From the NCBI GenBank assembly GCA_015064805.1, contig SVRN01000010.1, positions 1 through 62,208 on the forward strand: DNA of 62,208 bases, given 5' to 3'. Both the position numbers and the translations under genes were made by a program. This stretch comes from Oscillospiraceae bacterium (GTDB taxonomy: Bacteria > Bacillota > Clostridia > Oscillospirales > CAG-272). Under the pieces are notes generated by a model, which worked only from the letters and a program-made list of their open reading frames with translations, was not told the origin of the DNA and did no database searches. Below are positions 35,201 through 43,479 of this stretch, in pieces; position 1 is the first letter of the stretch; every line of letters begins with the position of its first letter.

Positions 35201-36833
35201 TTTCGTCAGTGATCTCAAAAGTGACATCCACGACGAACAACTCAACAGTATCACCGTCGGCATTCTTGCCTGTGGCACGCTCGGTTCTGGTCTCGATCAG
35301 CACGTTTCCGCCAAGAGTCAGAAAACTACCTTCAGCATTGGTTCTGACCCAAAGGTCAACGGCCAGACCGTAGGTATCGTTAGCGACCATCTCGCCGCCT
35401 TCAATCTTACCCGTACCTAACACGTTTGTCGTATAGTTTAGATCCTCCGTAAAGAGATTTGTATCGCGGGGAGCCGTCGTTTGAACATTCGCCTTAACGG
35501 TTGCGGGAAGCGTGATGCCTTTTCTCTCAACAGTGGCAGAAATAGACAAATTTTTGACTTCAATATAACCGCCGGTGCGATATTCAAAATTATACAGGAT
35601 ACCGTTGGTAATTCTTGCCTCCTGCGTACCGGAAAGATACCCCATAGCATTGGATGCGCCGATACTGCTGATAGGAGTATTATCTTTGCCAATGGTACAA
35701 TCACCTACGATAACTAAATTGTTAACGATATTATTCATGCCACTGTCTTGCCATTTATATCCCTTTTTACCTTCGGCAATTTCCTTTAATTTAACCAAAT
35801 CCGCTTGGATGGTCTGACGATTCTTGCGGAAGGTTGCGAGGGCGGTGAGCTGCAACGATTTGGCGTTTCCTTCAGAATTGGTGACTTTTTTATTCAAATT
35901 CCCCTTTTCTTTGGAATTATCCGCCTCTTCCCAGACAGGCAACTTGTCATTATTCCAGATATCATCTTTCGTATAGACAGGCGTCTTATTGCCGGTAATC
36001 AAAAAGGTCTGATAATTCAGCAAATGGGCCATTGCTTCAGCTTCAAGATCAAAGGCTTCCAGGAATATTTCATACATAGCTGCCAAATTATCAACGTCAG
36101 AGGACTCGAAGGTTGGATTGCTCAATTCAGCATTGCTGGGGTTCATACGGGCAGTCATATAAAGACCCATCATCGTCGCCAGCGACTGCATATAATTTTT
36201 TTCATCTGCAATACTTGTATAGCGGCTGGTAGCTGCTATGTTTGTAGCCCTAGCCAAGGCCTCCATATCTTTTTTAGTCTTATCCAAGCCTACAAACTCC
36301 TGGGTGACAGATGAAATGACGCGGACGCCCAAATCATCAGTGATTGCAAAATATCCGCCAACGTTCGGGTCCTCTACCCAAGTAGCATAGCCAAACTCGG
36401 TGTTCAACTTTTCGATACGGCCGTCCGGTTTATATTCTGCTCCCCACAGAGGCTCAGTTTGAAGCGTTGAAGTGCTGAGCTGTGCCGGACGCAACACGAG
36501 ATTATCCAAACCATATCTGGGATCAGACAGGTTAATCAGGTTACCCCAAGTAATATTCTTGAGGATCAGATCCAAATTGCTGTCGCCAACGGCAGATTCC
36601 GCCGGGAACTTACCCTCAGGACCGACCAGCGCGATCTCCAGGTTACCGTTTGCCGCCAGCGAGGTCGTTGCCCCCGACACCTCGGGCGCGCGAGAAAGCA
36701 CCAGCCAGGCAAAGGTCGAAGTTGTTGCCATGGCAAACGCCAGGATGACAAGCAAAGCCGTCGCTAAGACCTTCTCCTTTAGCTTTGGTAATTTCTTTTT
36801 ATATTCAGCAATTCGCTTTTTCGTTTCGTTCAT
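32265..36833 (-). CDS. Giant TasA/SipW-type surface protein with Ig-like repeats
   Basis: 1522 aa. A charged N-terminus (1-20) and a hydrophobic signal end in TTSTFAWLVLSRAPEVSG, the pattern of SipW-processed proteins. Residues 60-800 match the 712-aa protein encoded at 47180-49318: ANGNLEIAL, ITWGNLINLSD with YGLD, LGVRVIS, and YLDGTKLDNSQVLSAAS. Residues 800-1522 are additional Ig-like modules; two of them share VSAFFIRK/VHGRFIRE and the YVLRSVRLDG/YSLQYLVLDG strand. There is no membrane anchor at the C-terminus, so it must be held by assembly. GGAGG precedes the ATG. Probably a tip or baseplate-sized subunit (inference). Confidence 0.85.
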   Translation of the reverse strand: MNETKKRIAEYKKKLPKLKEKVLATALLVILAFAMATTSTFAWLVLSRAPEVSGATTSLAANGNLEIALVGPEGKFPAESAVGDSNLDLILKNITWGNLINLSDPRYGLDNLVLRPAQLSTSTLQTEPLWGAEYKPDGRIEKLNTEFGYATWVEDPNVGGYFAITDDLGVRVISSVTQEFVGLDKTKKDMEALARATNIAATSRYTSIADEKNYMQSLATMMGLYMTARMNPSNAELSNPTFESSDVDNLAAMYEIFLEAFDLEAEAMAHLLNYQTFLITGNKTPVYTKDDIWNNDKLPVWEEADNSKEKGNLNKKVTNSEGNAKSLQLTALATFRKNRQTIQADLVKLKEIAEGKKGYKWQDSGMNNIVNNLVIVGDCTIGKDNTPISSIGASNAMGYLSGTQEARITNGILYNFEYRTGGYIEVKNLSISATVERKGITLPATVKANVQTTAPRDTNLFTEDLNYTTNVLGTGKIEGGEMVANDTYGLAVDLWVRTNAEGSFLTLGGNVLIETRTERATGKNADGDTVELFVVDVTFEITDENNETVSKTETYDLYQKGDAWYNADTHGEFVFEDYGLSENTQPRQKYEDVEYVVGYEGENRVWDGSYGLSVNSTTQGSGSCYVFYADTPEDQAKSLKLLAAMKIAFVNAESKKVATAIMDTEHFYAKEGKVIVPMVLDPSDSINLGEDIEGNLRYAIMPLQKNKATRLTAILYLDGTKLDNSQVLSAASIQGQLNVQFESSVNLNSVDNEELRVQELKVSAMLGKNSFNYDESSETNPMIPNVTITVEGDQPDTVSAFFIRKINDTQGSREETINFIYDAVSGTWKEPQDKKFAFTAPGNYVLRSVRLDGIEYDLDTPQTVTIEGFTLTSLDWGLATNSETFMTASSSVSTNMWLNFASNDVNKMPKTVHGRFIREGDGSVANVQFTYDSTTATWRGKVTFAMSGEYSLQYLVLDGEYQEIPESMRKYVSAKLGMRVMVYTTSPQSFKYLPSEMESNGTDRLHMQMVILDDEGNKLPGLEDVKLIYHMRGNSAKKMETDLNWTADSLQYTGSFDAVTAGAGIFEFLEVWVGKDVITNDLTSPIFTMISPDPPVFLNANGNATYVFATDGSAAMSVQMKHVSTADVLAKISDGTNEYWVKGTAYDDPNDDTETVSNVTFIIPNGLTVHGKQDGNWTLKEINVWNYYDAAGNGIFADITADSKGLVSEVVPGKDTSGKEFEPLTQALNVTMKVVATVKITFPSGQSQDFGKDESGKVTGAFMDSYNISGLNVTIADFENMAIEGVSEVTLKYTYKNDSLTYGGYSGVDNSKANFEIKLSGSGTTFAQATPYIIQYAGSWTVEFGFKVGGVSHTYSGTTLPNNTPNFTVSSVAPTVTITSANYASKSGGTSTITDGKSTTVYYKETTETNCGITYYNYTPGDVTITLSGYGKAASARMEFTTSNSDGKVHLYEESQKDDGTSTNKYTWSADGTCKRYMGHWESQTGTDKKTPAGTLTSTGIILSDGVNEFTVPVTIVINNPN

Positions 36834-36869
36834 TGTGCTACCTCCGTTCTTCGAGCGTGCAAGCCATGA

Positions 36870-37484
36870 TTATTCAGATTCGACGATTTCAATTTTAAAT
36901 TGAAAATCATCGAAGTAGATTGGGCCGGTCTTCTCTGCTGTTTTAGTAAAAACAAAATATAGATCCGATACCTCTCCGCCGGGCAACGTGAACAAAAGTT
37001 CATTCCCGTTGGCATCGCAAAACATATAGATCCAACCCTTGCCCTCTTTCTTTGCAAGCGCGGAATTATCATCCAAGCGCCGTGCTGTGGCCGCAACGTC
37101 CGGACCGTACTCACCGTAAACTTCACCGTAGTGAGTGATGATCAGCATCTCATTGGGGGCAATATCTTCTTTAATATACAACCGTACGCGGAATGTCACG
37201 TCCTCTTGCGCAATGGCTGTACCGGTTTTATCAGTGTTACTAATACACAAAAACTGCATGACGTTATCCACGTCCACCGTAAAATCCGTTCCCACGCCTT
37301 GATCGTTGCGCGAGTTGAGCAAATAGATTTGCTGCGGTGCTACATCAATGGCGAAGGACGCCACGGCGCTTCCCGTGGTCAGGTAGCGCGCCATGGTTGG
37401 CGTAACGCACACGCACAGCATGGCAATGAACAGCGAAAGGAAGGTGAGCCCTTTGCGCCACGTATTCAATTTTTCGTTTTTCAT
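36870..37484 (-). CDS. Small TasA/camelysin-like secreted protein
   Basis: 204 aa. N-terminal RKGLTFLSLFIAMLCVCVTP is the hydrophobic signal, followed by TMARYLTTGSAVASFAIDVA, which matches the start of TasA/CalY mature proteins (GTxAKYxTSxSGSDxAxVAxF) after the SipW site. The rest is beta-rich with two cysteines (FLCIS, MFCDA). In other species the short family members form fibre subunits. AAAGGAGG lies before the ATG at 37484. It sits between the giant protein and the beta-helix protein. Confidence 0.78.
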   Translation of the reverse strand: MKNEKLNTWRKGLTFLSLFIAMLCVCVTPTMARYLTTGSAVASFAIDVAPQQIYLLNSRNDQGVGTDFTVDVDNVMQFLCISNTDKTGTAIAQEDVTFRVRLYIKEDIAPNEMLIITHYGEVYGEYGPDVAATARRLDDNSALAKKEGKGWIYMFCDANGNELLFTLPGGEVSDLYFVFTKTAEKTGPIYFDDFQFKIEIVESE

Positions 37485-37510
37485 AAAAGGCCCTCCTTTC
37501 GCAGTTTATA

Positions 37511-39466
37511 TTATTGTGCCGTATCCGGTACGACAGTAAATTCTGTGTTGTCGGAATTGGCTTCCGTCGTATACCCGTCAACACAATAATCTTTCACATC
37601 GGAATTATACGAACCGCCTGTGATATGGATCGCCACCGGTGTTCCGTCTTCCGCGTAGTGTCTGACAGCCAAAGAACCAGTAGCACCGGAAGACGTTACA
37701 ACGCTTGATCCGTTGATATAGATCACGGCATCTGCATCGTATCCACCCTCAAGATAAATACCGTCTGCGGTATCCGAGAAGCCACTATTGTTGTATGCAG
37801 GCGCGTTATGTGCCGCATCGGGAGTAGCCGTCACGGTCGAATTCTCTACCGTGACCGTGCCGCCCTTAACGACCAGACCGGTATAACCTGTCAGCTCACT
37901 ATTCGTAATCGTCATAGTACTCTGCTTTTGAGGATGATAGATCGCCGTCCAGTAGCCCGTAATCGTGCTGTTCTTGACCGTAATATCCGTCGCTCGGTAA
38001 GAACCGTTACAGCAGATACCGGCGTATCCCTCGCCCTTGACCGTACTGTTTTCTACGACGATCTCCGTACGCGAGCCGGAAGCATCCGCGTTACCGTACA
38101 GGTGAATACCGTTGTAGGAGGCTTCGATCACGGATCCGCTGATGCGAACCGAGGACGAGCCGTCGACAAGGTGATCCTTAATGGAAAAACCTTGATATAC
38201 GTTGGAAATATTCACATTCTTCATCGTTACGTATGCCCCTTCGGCATACACGGCGGCGGTCTTATTATCAATTGAGCCACTCAGATTGCCGTTGCTGACG
38301 GACAAATTCGCGCCCGATTGCAACGAGAAGATCTGGGATGCCGTAGTCGACAGCGTCTTGCCGTTCAGATCAAGAATGGCATTGGTTCCGTCCGCAAGCG
38401 CGATCGGAGCGGTCAGCGCAACGTCATCCGACAGCGTTACGATACCCACGGTAGGATTCTTCAGCGCCGAGATGAGTTCGGCCTCCGATTTGACGTGAGT
38501 CTGCTCCTCGCGGCTGTTGCTGCCGCTGATCTTGATGGTCACCTGGCAAGCAGGTGCGTTCTGCATCTGACCGATTGCTGTATCTTCTTTGAAATTATTG
38601 TCGATTTCGGTAAGCGAGCACAGATGCAGCCAGATACCATAACCGTCATCGTCGACCGAAATCGGATAGTACTTGGTGGACGTCGAGGGCGTATTTTCAT
38701 CAATAACCCCCGCGTAGCCGTCTGTCGCCGTAATTTCTTTTAAAAACTCCAGTGCCGTTTTCTTTCCGTCGATGGTGGCCAAGGACGAATCGCTGATAAA
38801 CGTCACCTTGGTTTCGTCATAATCATAGACGATCGGACGAATATACTCGCTGACGTTAACCTCGGTATATCCCGGCGTTGTCTCAACCTTTTGTCCAACA
38901 ACGTAAAAGCCGAGTACGTCGTACACCCACTCCCACTTAAGCAGCGGGCCGTTGTGCGTCGCTTCGGTCAACACAAGCTTACTTTCGGGTAAAATGGTAT
39001 AAGTATAGCTGTTTTTATCGCTGACATACACGCGGTCCATGCTCTCGCCGTTGCGTGATGCCGTGGTATCCACGTAGAAATACAGTCGCTTTTTCATCAT
39101 TTCCGCCAATTCCGCGTTCGTTGTCATGGAATCCTTGGACACCGACACGCTTGCGGCAACGATGTGTTTACCCTCGTTTTCAACCGTCAACGGGATCACT
39201 CCGCTGTCCCCGGGGGACATCACGATGTTTTGCTGATGAATGGTGATCTCACCGTCAAACTCCCATTGTTCGGTCTGGAAATGCAGTCCTCCCGTCTGAA
39301 CAACGTTGGTAAACCAGGCAACCGTCAAAGAAAACAGAACAATCACAGTCAAAACAACCGTAACGATTGCCAACAAAGCGCGCATGACAATATTCTTGCG
39401 TAGCCCCCCCAGCAATCCGGTACGGTCTTGCCGAGAATTATTCAGTTTTCTGCTTTTCTCGGTCAT
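37511..39466 (-). CDS. TasA/SipW-type protein with a right-handed beta-helix
   Basis: 651 aa. The N-terminus has a 27-residue charged region, a hydrophobic segment ending LFSLTVAWFTNVVQTGG and a camelysin-like beta domain (about 60-330). Residues 335-630 repeat short strands with NSTV, NGNLSG, GIHLYGNAD and ITNSELTGYTG, the pattern of a parallel beta-helix with asparagine ladders, such as is found in surface or polysaccharide-binding proteins. No anchor at the C-terminus. The gene start at 39466 overlaps the signal peptidase gene by 29 bases; AGGA lies just upstream of the ATG. Confidence 0.83.
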   Translation of the reverse strand: MTEKSRKLNNSRQDRTGLLGGLRKNIVMRALLAIVTVVLTVIVLFSLTVAWFTNVVQTGGLHFQTEQWEFDGEITIHQQNIVMSPGDSGVIPLTVENEGKHIVAASVSVSKDSMTTNAELAEMMKKRLYFYVDTTASRNGESMDRVYVSDKNSYTYTILPESKLVLTEATHNGPLLKWEWVYDVLGFYVVGQKVETTPGYTEVNVSEYIRPIVYDYDETKVTFISDSSLATIDGKKTALEFLKEITATDGYAGVIDENTPSTSTKYYPISVDDDGYGIWLHLCSLTEIDNNFKEDTAIGQMQNAPACQVTIKISGSNSREEQTHVKSEAELISALKNPTVGIVTLSDDVALTAPIALADGTNAILDLNGKTLSTTASQIFSLQSGANLSVSNGNLSGSIDNKTAAVYAEGAYVTMKNVNISNVYQGFSIKDHLVDGSSSVRISGSVIEASYNGIHLYGNADASGSRTEIVVENSTVKGEGYAGICCNGSYRATDITVKNSTITGYWTAIYHPQKQSTMTITNSELTGYTGLVVKGGTVTVENSTVTATPDAAHNAPAYNNSGFSDTADGIYLEGGYDADAVIYINGSSVVTSSGATGSLAVRHYAEDGTPVAIHITGGSYNSDVKDYCVDGYTTEANSDNTEFTVVPDTAQ

Positions 39467-40235
39467 CGTCCTGTTTCAGCTCCTCTATCAGTTCAGCGCG
39501 AATTCGTTCGCGCATTTTTTCATACTCTTCGTCAGTCATATGGGAGGCGGGTGAGACTGCTTGTTCCGACGGTTCTTCCTGCTCCGTCGATTGCTCGCTC
39601 TCGCCATTCTCACTCGGATCTTTTTTGTCGTTATCTTCTTGTGCCATTTCCTCAAGAACCTTTTTCAGATCCCCTTTGATATTGCCAACGCAATCGCGCA
39701 GAATAATGCCCGCGATCAGAAGACAAGGAAAGGCAACAAGAGCCAAAAATCCAATTTTATTGGTAAAGAAAGCAACGAAATCCGCAAAGAAATTGTCCGC
39801 TCCCGAGCACCAAATTACCTTGCCCACCAAGTTATCTTGGGTAACGTAGTAGGCGTCGGCCGTCGGGTTGGCATCGCCCTGCGTCTGCAAGCAGATCTTG
39901 CCGTCGATGGTATCCTTGCTGATCACGCGGTGCGTGATGGTTTTTCCCATCATGCTTGGTGATTGGGCACGGAAGCACACCACGTCGCGCACTTGAATAT
40001 TTTCGATATCCTCATATTTGGTCACGATCAGCGACTTGGCCGGAATCTCCGGCTCCATGCTGCCTGTGGCCACACGAAACAAGCTGAATCCGGCGAAGGA
40101 GGCATATCCGCGGCTGAGGACCTGCACCGTCACGAACAGACAAAGTGCAATGGCAAAAATCAGCAGCAGCGTGACCATGCGAGATAATATTTTGCTTTCT
40201 GTTGTTTTGTTTTTTTTCGTCTTCTCCATATTCAT
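39438..40235 (-). CDS. SipW-type signal peptidase I, copy 1
   Basis: Membrane serine protease of the ER/archaeal-like branch that cleaves TasA-type precursors. Ser59 lies in VATGSMEPEIP; the general base is His102 in ITHRVISK, where normal bacterial signal peptidases have Lys; box E reads QGDANPTAD. One N-terminal and one C-terminal transmembrane helix are followed by a 95-residue acidic/charged cytosolic tail (EEMAQEDNDK, EKMRERIRAELIEELKQDDD). The start codon overlaps the previous gene's stop (TAATG), so the two are translationally coupled. 265 aa. Confidence 0.92.
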   Translation of the reverse strand: MNMEKTKKNKTTESKILSRMVTLLLIFAIALCLFVTVQVLSRGYASFAGFSLFRVATGSMEPEIPAKSLIVTKYEDIENIQVRDVVCFRAQSPSMMGKTITHRVISKDTIDGKICLQTQGDANPTADAYYVTQDNLVGKVIWCSGADNFFADFVAFFTNKIGFLALVAFPCLLIAGIILRDCVGNIKGDLKKVLEEMAQEDNDKKDPSENGESEQSTEQEEPSEQAVSPASHMTDEEYEKMRERIRAELIEELKQDDDREKQKTE

Positions 40236-41560
40236 TACTGATTGCTGCCCGCAAGCTCAATGCTTAGCGCCAGATCCTGCGCGCCGATGCTTCCGTTGCA
40301 ATCAATATCCTGTCCTTCCAGCCAAATAAACATTCGAATCCGCTGGGGAACGTTTTTCTCCAGTTGAACAATAATAACGTCGTCGGTAGCGCCTGCCTGA
40401 TTCAAGCCGGTCAACTGCTCTGCCCCGACCGTTCCGCCGTAAGCATACAGTGCCGACGTCATCTGAACGAAGCTACCTTTATTCACGTACGGCATGACCT
40501 GATACTGCAAATACTCACCGTAAAAAGCAGCTTTGATTTCTGCCGTCGTCATGTTATCCAAATTTTTACCCGCTTTCCAGGTCGCAAAAATCTGCTGAAA
40601 TGCGACTTCATTGAGTCCGCTGCCGTTCTTCCACGCATTGGTCAGCTGAACCGTCAGTTGGCTACGGATATCCACAAGCTGCGGCTTGTTACCATTCCAG
40701 CCGATTGGTTGCGTCACCTCGTAGGTGCCGCTTGTACCGTTCGGATGCAAATCACCGTTAGGTTCATAGATGGTGAACCGATAGCCATCGGTATACCAAT
40801 ACGAATCCTGTGGATCACGATAATTTCCTTTGAGTCTTGTGTAATTGGAAGAATACATCAAGCTCGACTGATAATACCTCATGGTATCGTCCACGACGGG
40901 CATATCATCGACCAAAAAGCCGATGCGCGCGGAGGCTGCGGCGTTGCCTGCGGTGGAAACGATAGTATAATTGCCCTCCGCATCTCCTTCGGGAGACATC
41001 AGTTCCAGAACGAAGCTGCCGCCGTTATCATCGCCGCGCGATACGCGGAGATTATAATCGGACGCGGGGGAAACGACCCAAAAATCCAGATAAACGTAGT
41101 TGCCCCCCTTGCTTTCCGCTTTGGGCACGTTGGCGTACTGCATATCGTCGTCCAGTCGAAAATCCTCAATGGGCTTGAGCTGGCCGACGCTTGCCGTACC
41201 GTTTATCACTTCGGTGTCGTTATAGTCGTAATACTCGGGGAAAAACCAATGAATGCCGTCTGCCGTCGACACAGGCGTCAGCGGCGCCATTGATTTGAGA
41301 TAATCATATTGTTGGAGCTTGGTAAAATTCAGCGACGAGCTGAAATGTCCGGGATAGTGGTACGTTTCGCCATCTGCGACGACGGCGTAATCGGCGGCGA
41401 TCAAAATGGTGTTTCCGCCTCCGATCGTAATTTGTATCCCCTCGGCAACGGGAGCGGCCGACAAGGTCATCCAAGCGTACGAAACCGTAACCACCATAAC
41501 GACCGTCAACGTTAACGCCATGATCGCAGCCACAAGCTTGCGAATCATTTTTTTATTCAT
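40235..41560 (-). CDS. TasA/SipW-type secreted protein with C-terminal WLEGxDxDC motif (1)
   Basis: 441 aa. A hydrophobic signal ends in VVTVSYAWMTLSAAPVAEG, the SipW-type context. The mature part is beta-rich with many Tyr and Asp residues and no internal anchor. Near the C-terminus IRMFIWLEGQDIDCNGSIG is shared, in pattern, with two other operon proteins (46068-47090 and 49465-50556). This protein has only one cysteine, the one in the motif. The encoded stop overlaps the start of the signal peptidase gene. GGGAG precedes the ATG. Confidence 0.82.
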   Translation of the reverse strand: MNKKMIRKLVAAIMALTLTVVMVVTVSYAWMTLSAAPVAEGIQITIGGGNTILIAADYAVVADGETYHYPGHFSSSLNFTKLQQYDYLKSMAPLTPVSTADGIHWFFPEYYDYNDTEVINGTASVGQLKPIEDFRLDDDMQYANVPKAESKGGNYVYLDFWVVSPASDYNLRVSRGDDNGGSFVLELMSPEGDAEGNYTIVSTAGNAAASARIGFLVDDMPVVDDTMRYYQSSLMYSSNYTRLKGNYRDPQDSYWYTDGYRFTIYEPNGDLHPNGTSGTYEVTQPIGWNGNKPQLVDIRSQLTVQLTNAWKNGSGLNEVAFQQIFATWKAGKNLDNMTTAEIKAAFYGEYLQYQVMPYVNKGSFVQMTSALYAYGGTVGAEQLTGLNQAGATDDVIIVQLEKNVPQRIRMFIWLEGQDIDCNGSIGAQDLALSIELAGSNQ

Positions 41561-41576
41561 TTAACGATCTCCCTGA

Positions 41577-43439
41577 TCAGTTGTTGGATGCACCCTTTCG
41601 TGCCTGCAATCTCTTTTGTCTTTCCTGCTCGCGAATCTCGGCCGCACGGCGCTGACGCGCAATTTCCTGCTCACGCAGCTTCAAGCGATTGGGCAAGCTG
41701 TTGCTCCAGTCCTGCAGCAGCTTGGAATAGACGGCAATCGCAGCCCGATCTTTTTCGTACTGCTCCCGTCTCTCTCGCTCCTCTTGCTCCTGCGCTTCCT
41801 TGCGTTGACGCTCCTCCTCGGCAATTCGTGCCAGACGCTCTTGCTCCTGACGCTCCTGCTCCTCGCGCAACGCCTTTTCGCGGGCAAGCTGTTCTTCGCG
41901 CTTCTGACGCTCGCGCTCATCGCGGCGGCGTTGCTTTTCGCGCTCCAGCTCTTCCTTCTTCAAGCGCTCCGCTTCGTCCAGAAGCTGAACGGCATCGGCA
42001 AAGTCCTGCATTGCTTCTGCCTGCTCCTCTGCCTGGTCTTCTCTATCCTCCAAACGGCGGCTAAGTCGAGAACGGAAAAATTCGATCTCGCGCAAAAACA
42101 ATCCACTGCGGCGGCGTTCCTCCTGCTCGCGCTCCATGCGCTCGACCAGAAGTCTTGCCTGCTCGGCTTCTTTTTCCTGCCGTTTGCGTTCCTTCTCTGC
42201 CTCGCGCTCCTGACGCAGCCGTTCCTTTTCGGCTTCCTTTTCGCGCTGAATTCGCTCGGCCTCTTCCTTCTTCTTCTTCTCTTGCTCGGCAACCAGACGG
42301 CGGCGCTCGGCCTCCTCCTCACGCATGAGCTGTTCCTTTGTCAGCTCTTCGATCAGCACCTTGCGGATCTCTACGTCGGGCAGGTCGTAATCCTCCGTCA
42401 GCTCCTCGATGATTTCCTTGATAAACTTGGGCTTGAGGGTTCTCTTCTTTTGCTTGAGCGGCGCGGGCAGTCGTCTGTCCTTGTCGCGCTCCAGATACCC
42501 CTTGAGCACCAGATAGTTGAACAAAATGTTGTGATAAATATCACGCTCCAGCGTCTCGTTGACCACGGGATTTTGCTCGATGACTTTGATGGTATAACCG
42601 ATGCTGTCATAGCCTCTCAAAAACTCGAACAGCTCCATGACCGCGCGATAGCTCTTGTTTTTCTTCAAGACGTTCGTCTTGGTTACGGCGCCCTTGATAC
42701 GAGGATATCTCGACATATGCTTGGCAAAATGGCTGTTCATTTCCATACCAAGCACACGGTACAAGCGTGAGATTCGATCAAAGATCTCACGGTTTTTGTC
42801 GTCCGTCTGCATCGCATCGTCAATGTCACGGATATGCAGGAACATATCCATATGGACCGTTTCGACCGAGCTTTCCATGTCCGATGTGACCTTCAGCTTA
42901 GCACCGAACTCCTCGCCCATGGCCTCAAACAAGGCATCATAACGGATTTTGACAAATTGGAACGCCATTTCAAGCGTTGTAAATACCACCTTATTCTCGT
43001 AAACCATGCTGAGCGAATCCTCGCGGTATTTCTGCATCAGCTTGTTGGGACGGACGTCGCCCGAGTCCTCCTCGTAGTTCTCCACGTACATGGAGTGCGT
43101 CGCCAAATGGCGCACGACGTCGCTGTTGGATTTCTTGGCGTTGGCCACGTCAACGATCAGTTCATCCTCGCGGATGACGCGGCGGGGAGCCGCAATGATA
43201 TTTTGAAACGCAGGCAACGTCTTCTCGATCGCATCCACCCATTTGGTATCCACGAGCTTTTCCATTCTGCGGTTGGAAAATTGGATCTCATTATGGGCAC
43301 TTGCGAGCGACTCCATAAAATATTCGTAAAATTGAGAGCTGCCGAGCGCACGGATCACGCTCTTCACGTATTTTTGATACACGGGGTCGATCAATTCCAA
43401 CGTCTCGTTGGTCTGCTTATTTTCCTCCGAGTTCGCCAT
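41577..43439 (-). CDS. DUF2357-like coiled-coil partner of the AAA+ ATPase
   Basis: 620 aa, cytoplasmic. The front half (1-360) contains VVRHLATHSMYVENY and LSMVYENKVVFTTLEMAFQF, patterns that remind me of DUF2357 proteins, which are the usual partners of McrB-like AAA+ ATPases. The nuclease end expected in some DUF2357 members is not present; residues 370-600 are instead a long Glu/Arg/Lys coiled coil (runs of REKEAEKERLRQEREAEK type). The family call is by eye. AAAGGAGG precedes the ATG; it lies 40 bases after the ATPase gene, implying a shared complex. Confidence 0.72.
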   Translation of the reverse strand: MANSEENKQTNETLELIDPVYQKYVKSVIRALGSSQFYEYFMESLASAHNEIQFSNRRMEKLVDTKWVDAIEKTLPAFQNIIAAPRRVIREDELIVDVANAKKSNSDVVRHLATHSMYVENYEEDSGDVRPNKLMQKYREDSLSMVYENKVVFTTLEMAFQFVKIRYDALFEAMGEEFGAKLKVTSDMESSVETVHMDMFLHIRDIDDAMQTDDKNREIFDRISRLYRVLGMEMNSHFAKHMSRYPRIKGAVTKTNVLKKNKSYRAVMELFEFLRGYDSIGYTIKVIEQNPVVNETLERDIYHNILFNYLVLKGYLERDKDRRLPAPLKQKKRTLKPKFIKEIIEELTEDYDLPDVEIRKVLIEELTKEQLMREEEAERRRLVAEQEKKKKEEAERIQREKEAEKERLRQEREAEKERKRQEKEAEQARLLVERMEREQEERRRSGLFLREIEFFRSRLSRRLEDREDQAEEQAEAMQDFADAVQLLDEAERLKKEELEREKQRRRDERERQKREEQLAREKALREEQERQEQERLARIAEEERQRKEAQEQEERERREQYEKDRAAIAVYSKLLQDWSNSLPNRLKLREQEIARQRRAAEIREQERQKRLQARKGASNN

Positions 43440-43479
43440 GGCGAGCCCTCCTTTCTTTTCATCTTAATTAATAATAATG

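Noticed and set aside
40235-40330. Second dockerin at the end of the 441-aa protein (DIDCNGSIGAQDLALS)
   Set aside because: Only one calcium-loop-like half is present, and the two relatives with the same WLEG motif do not keep the loop residues.
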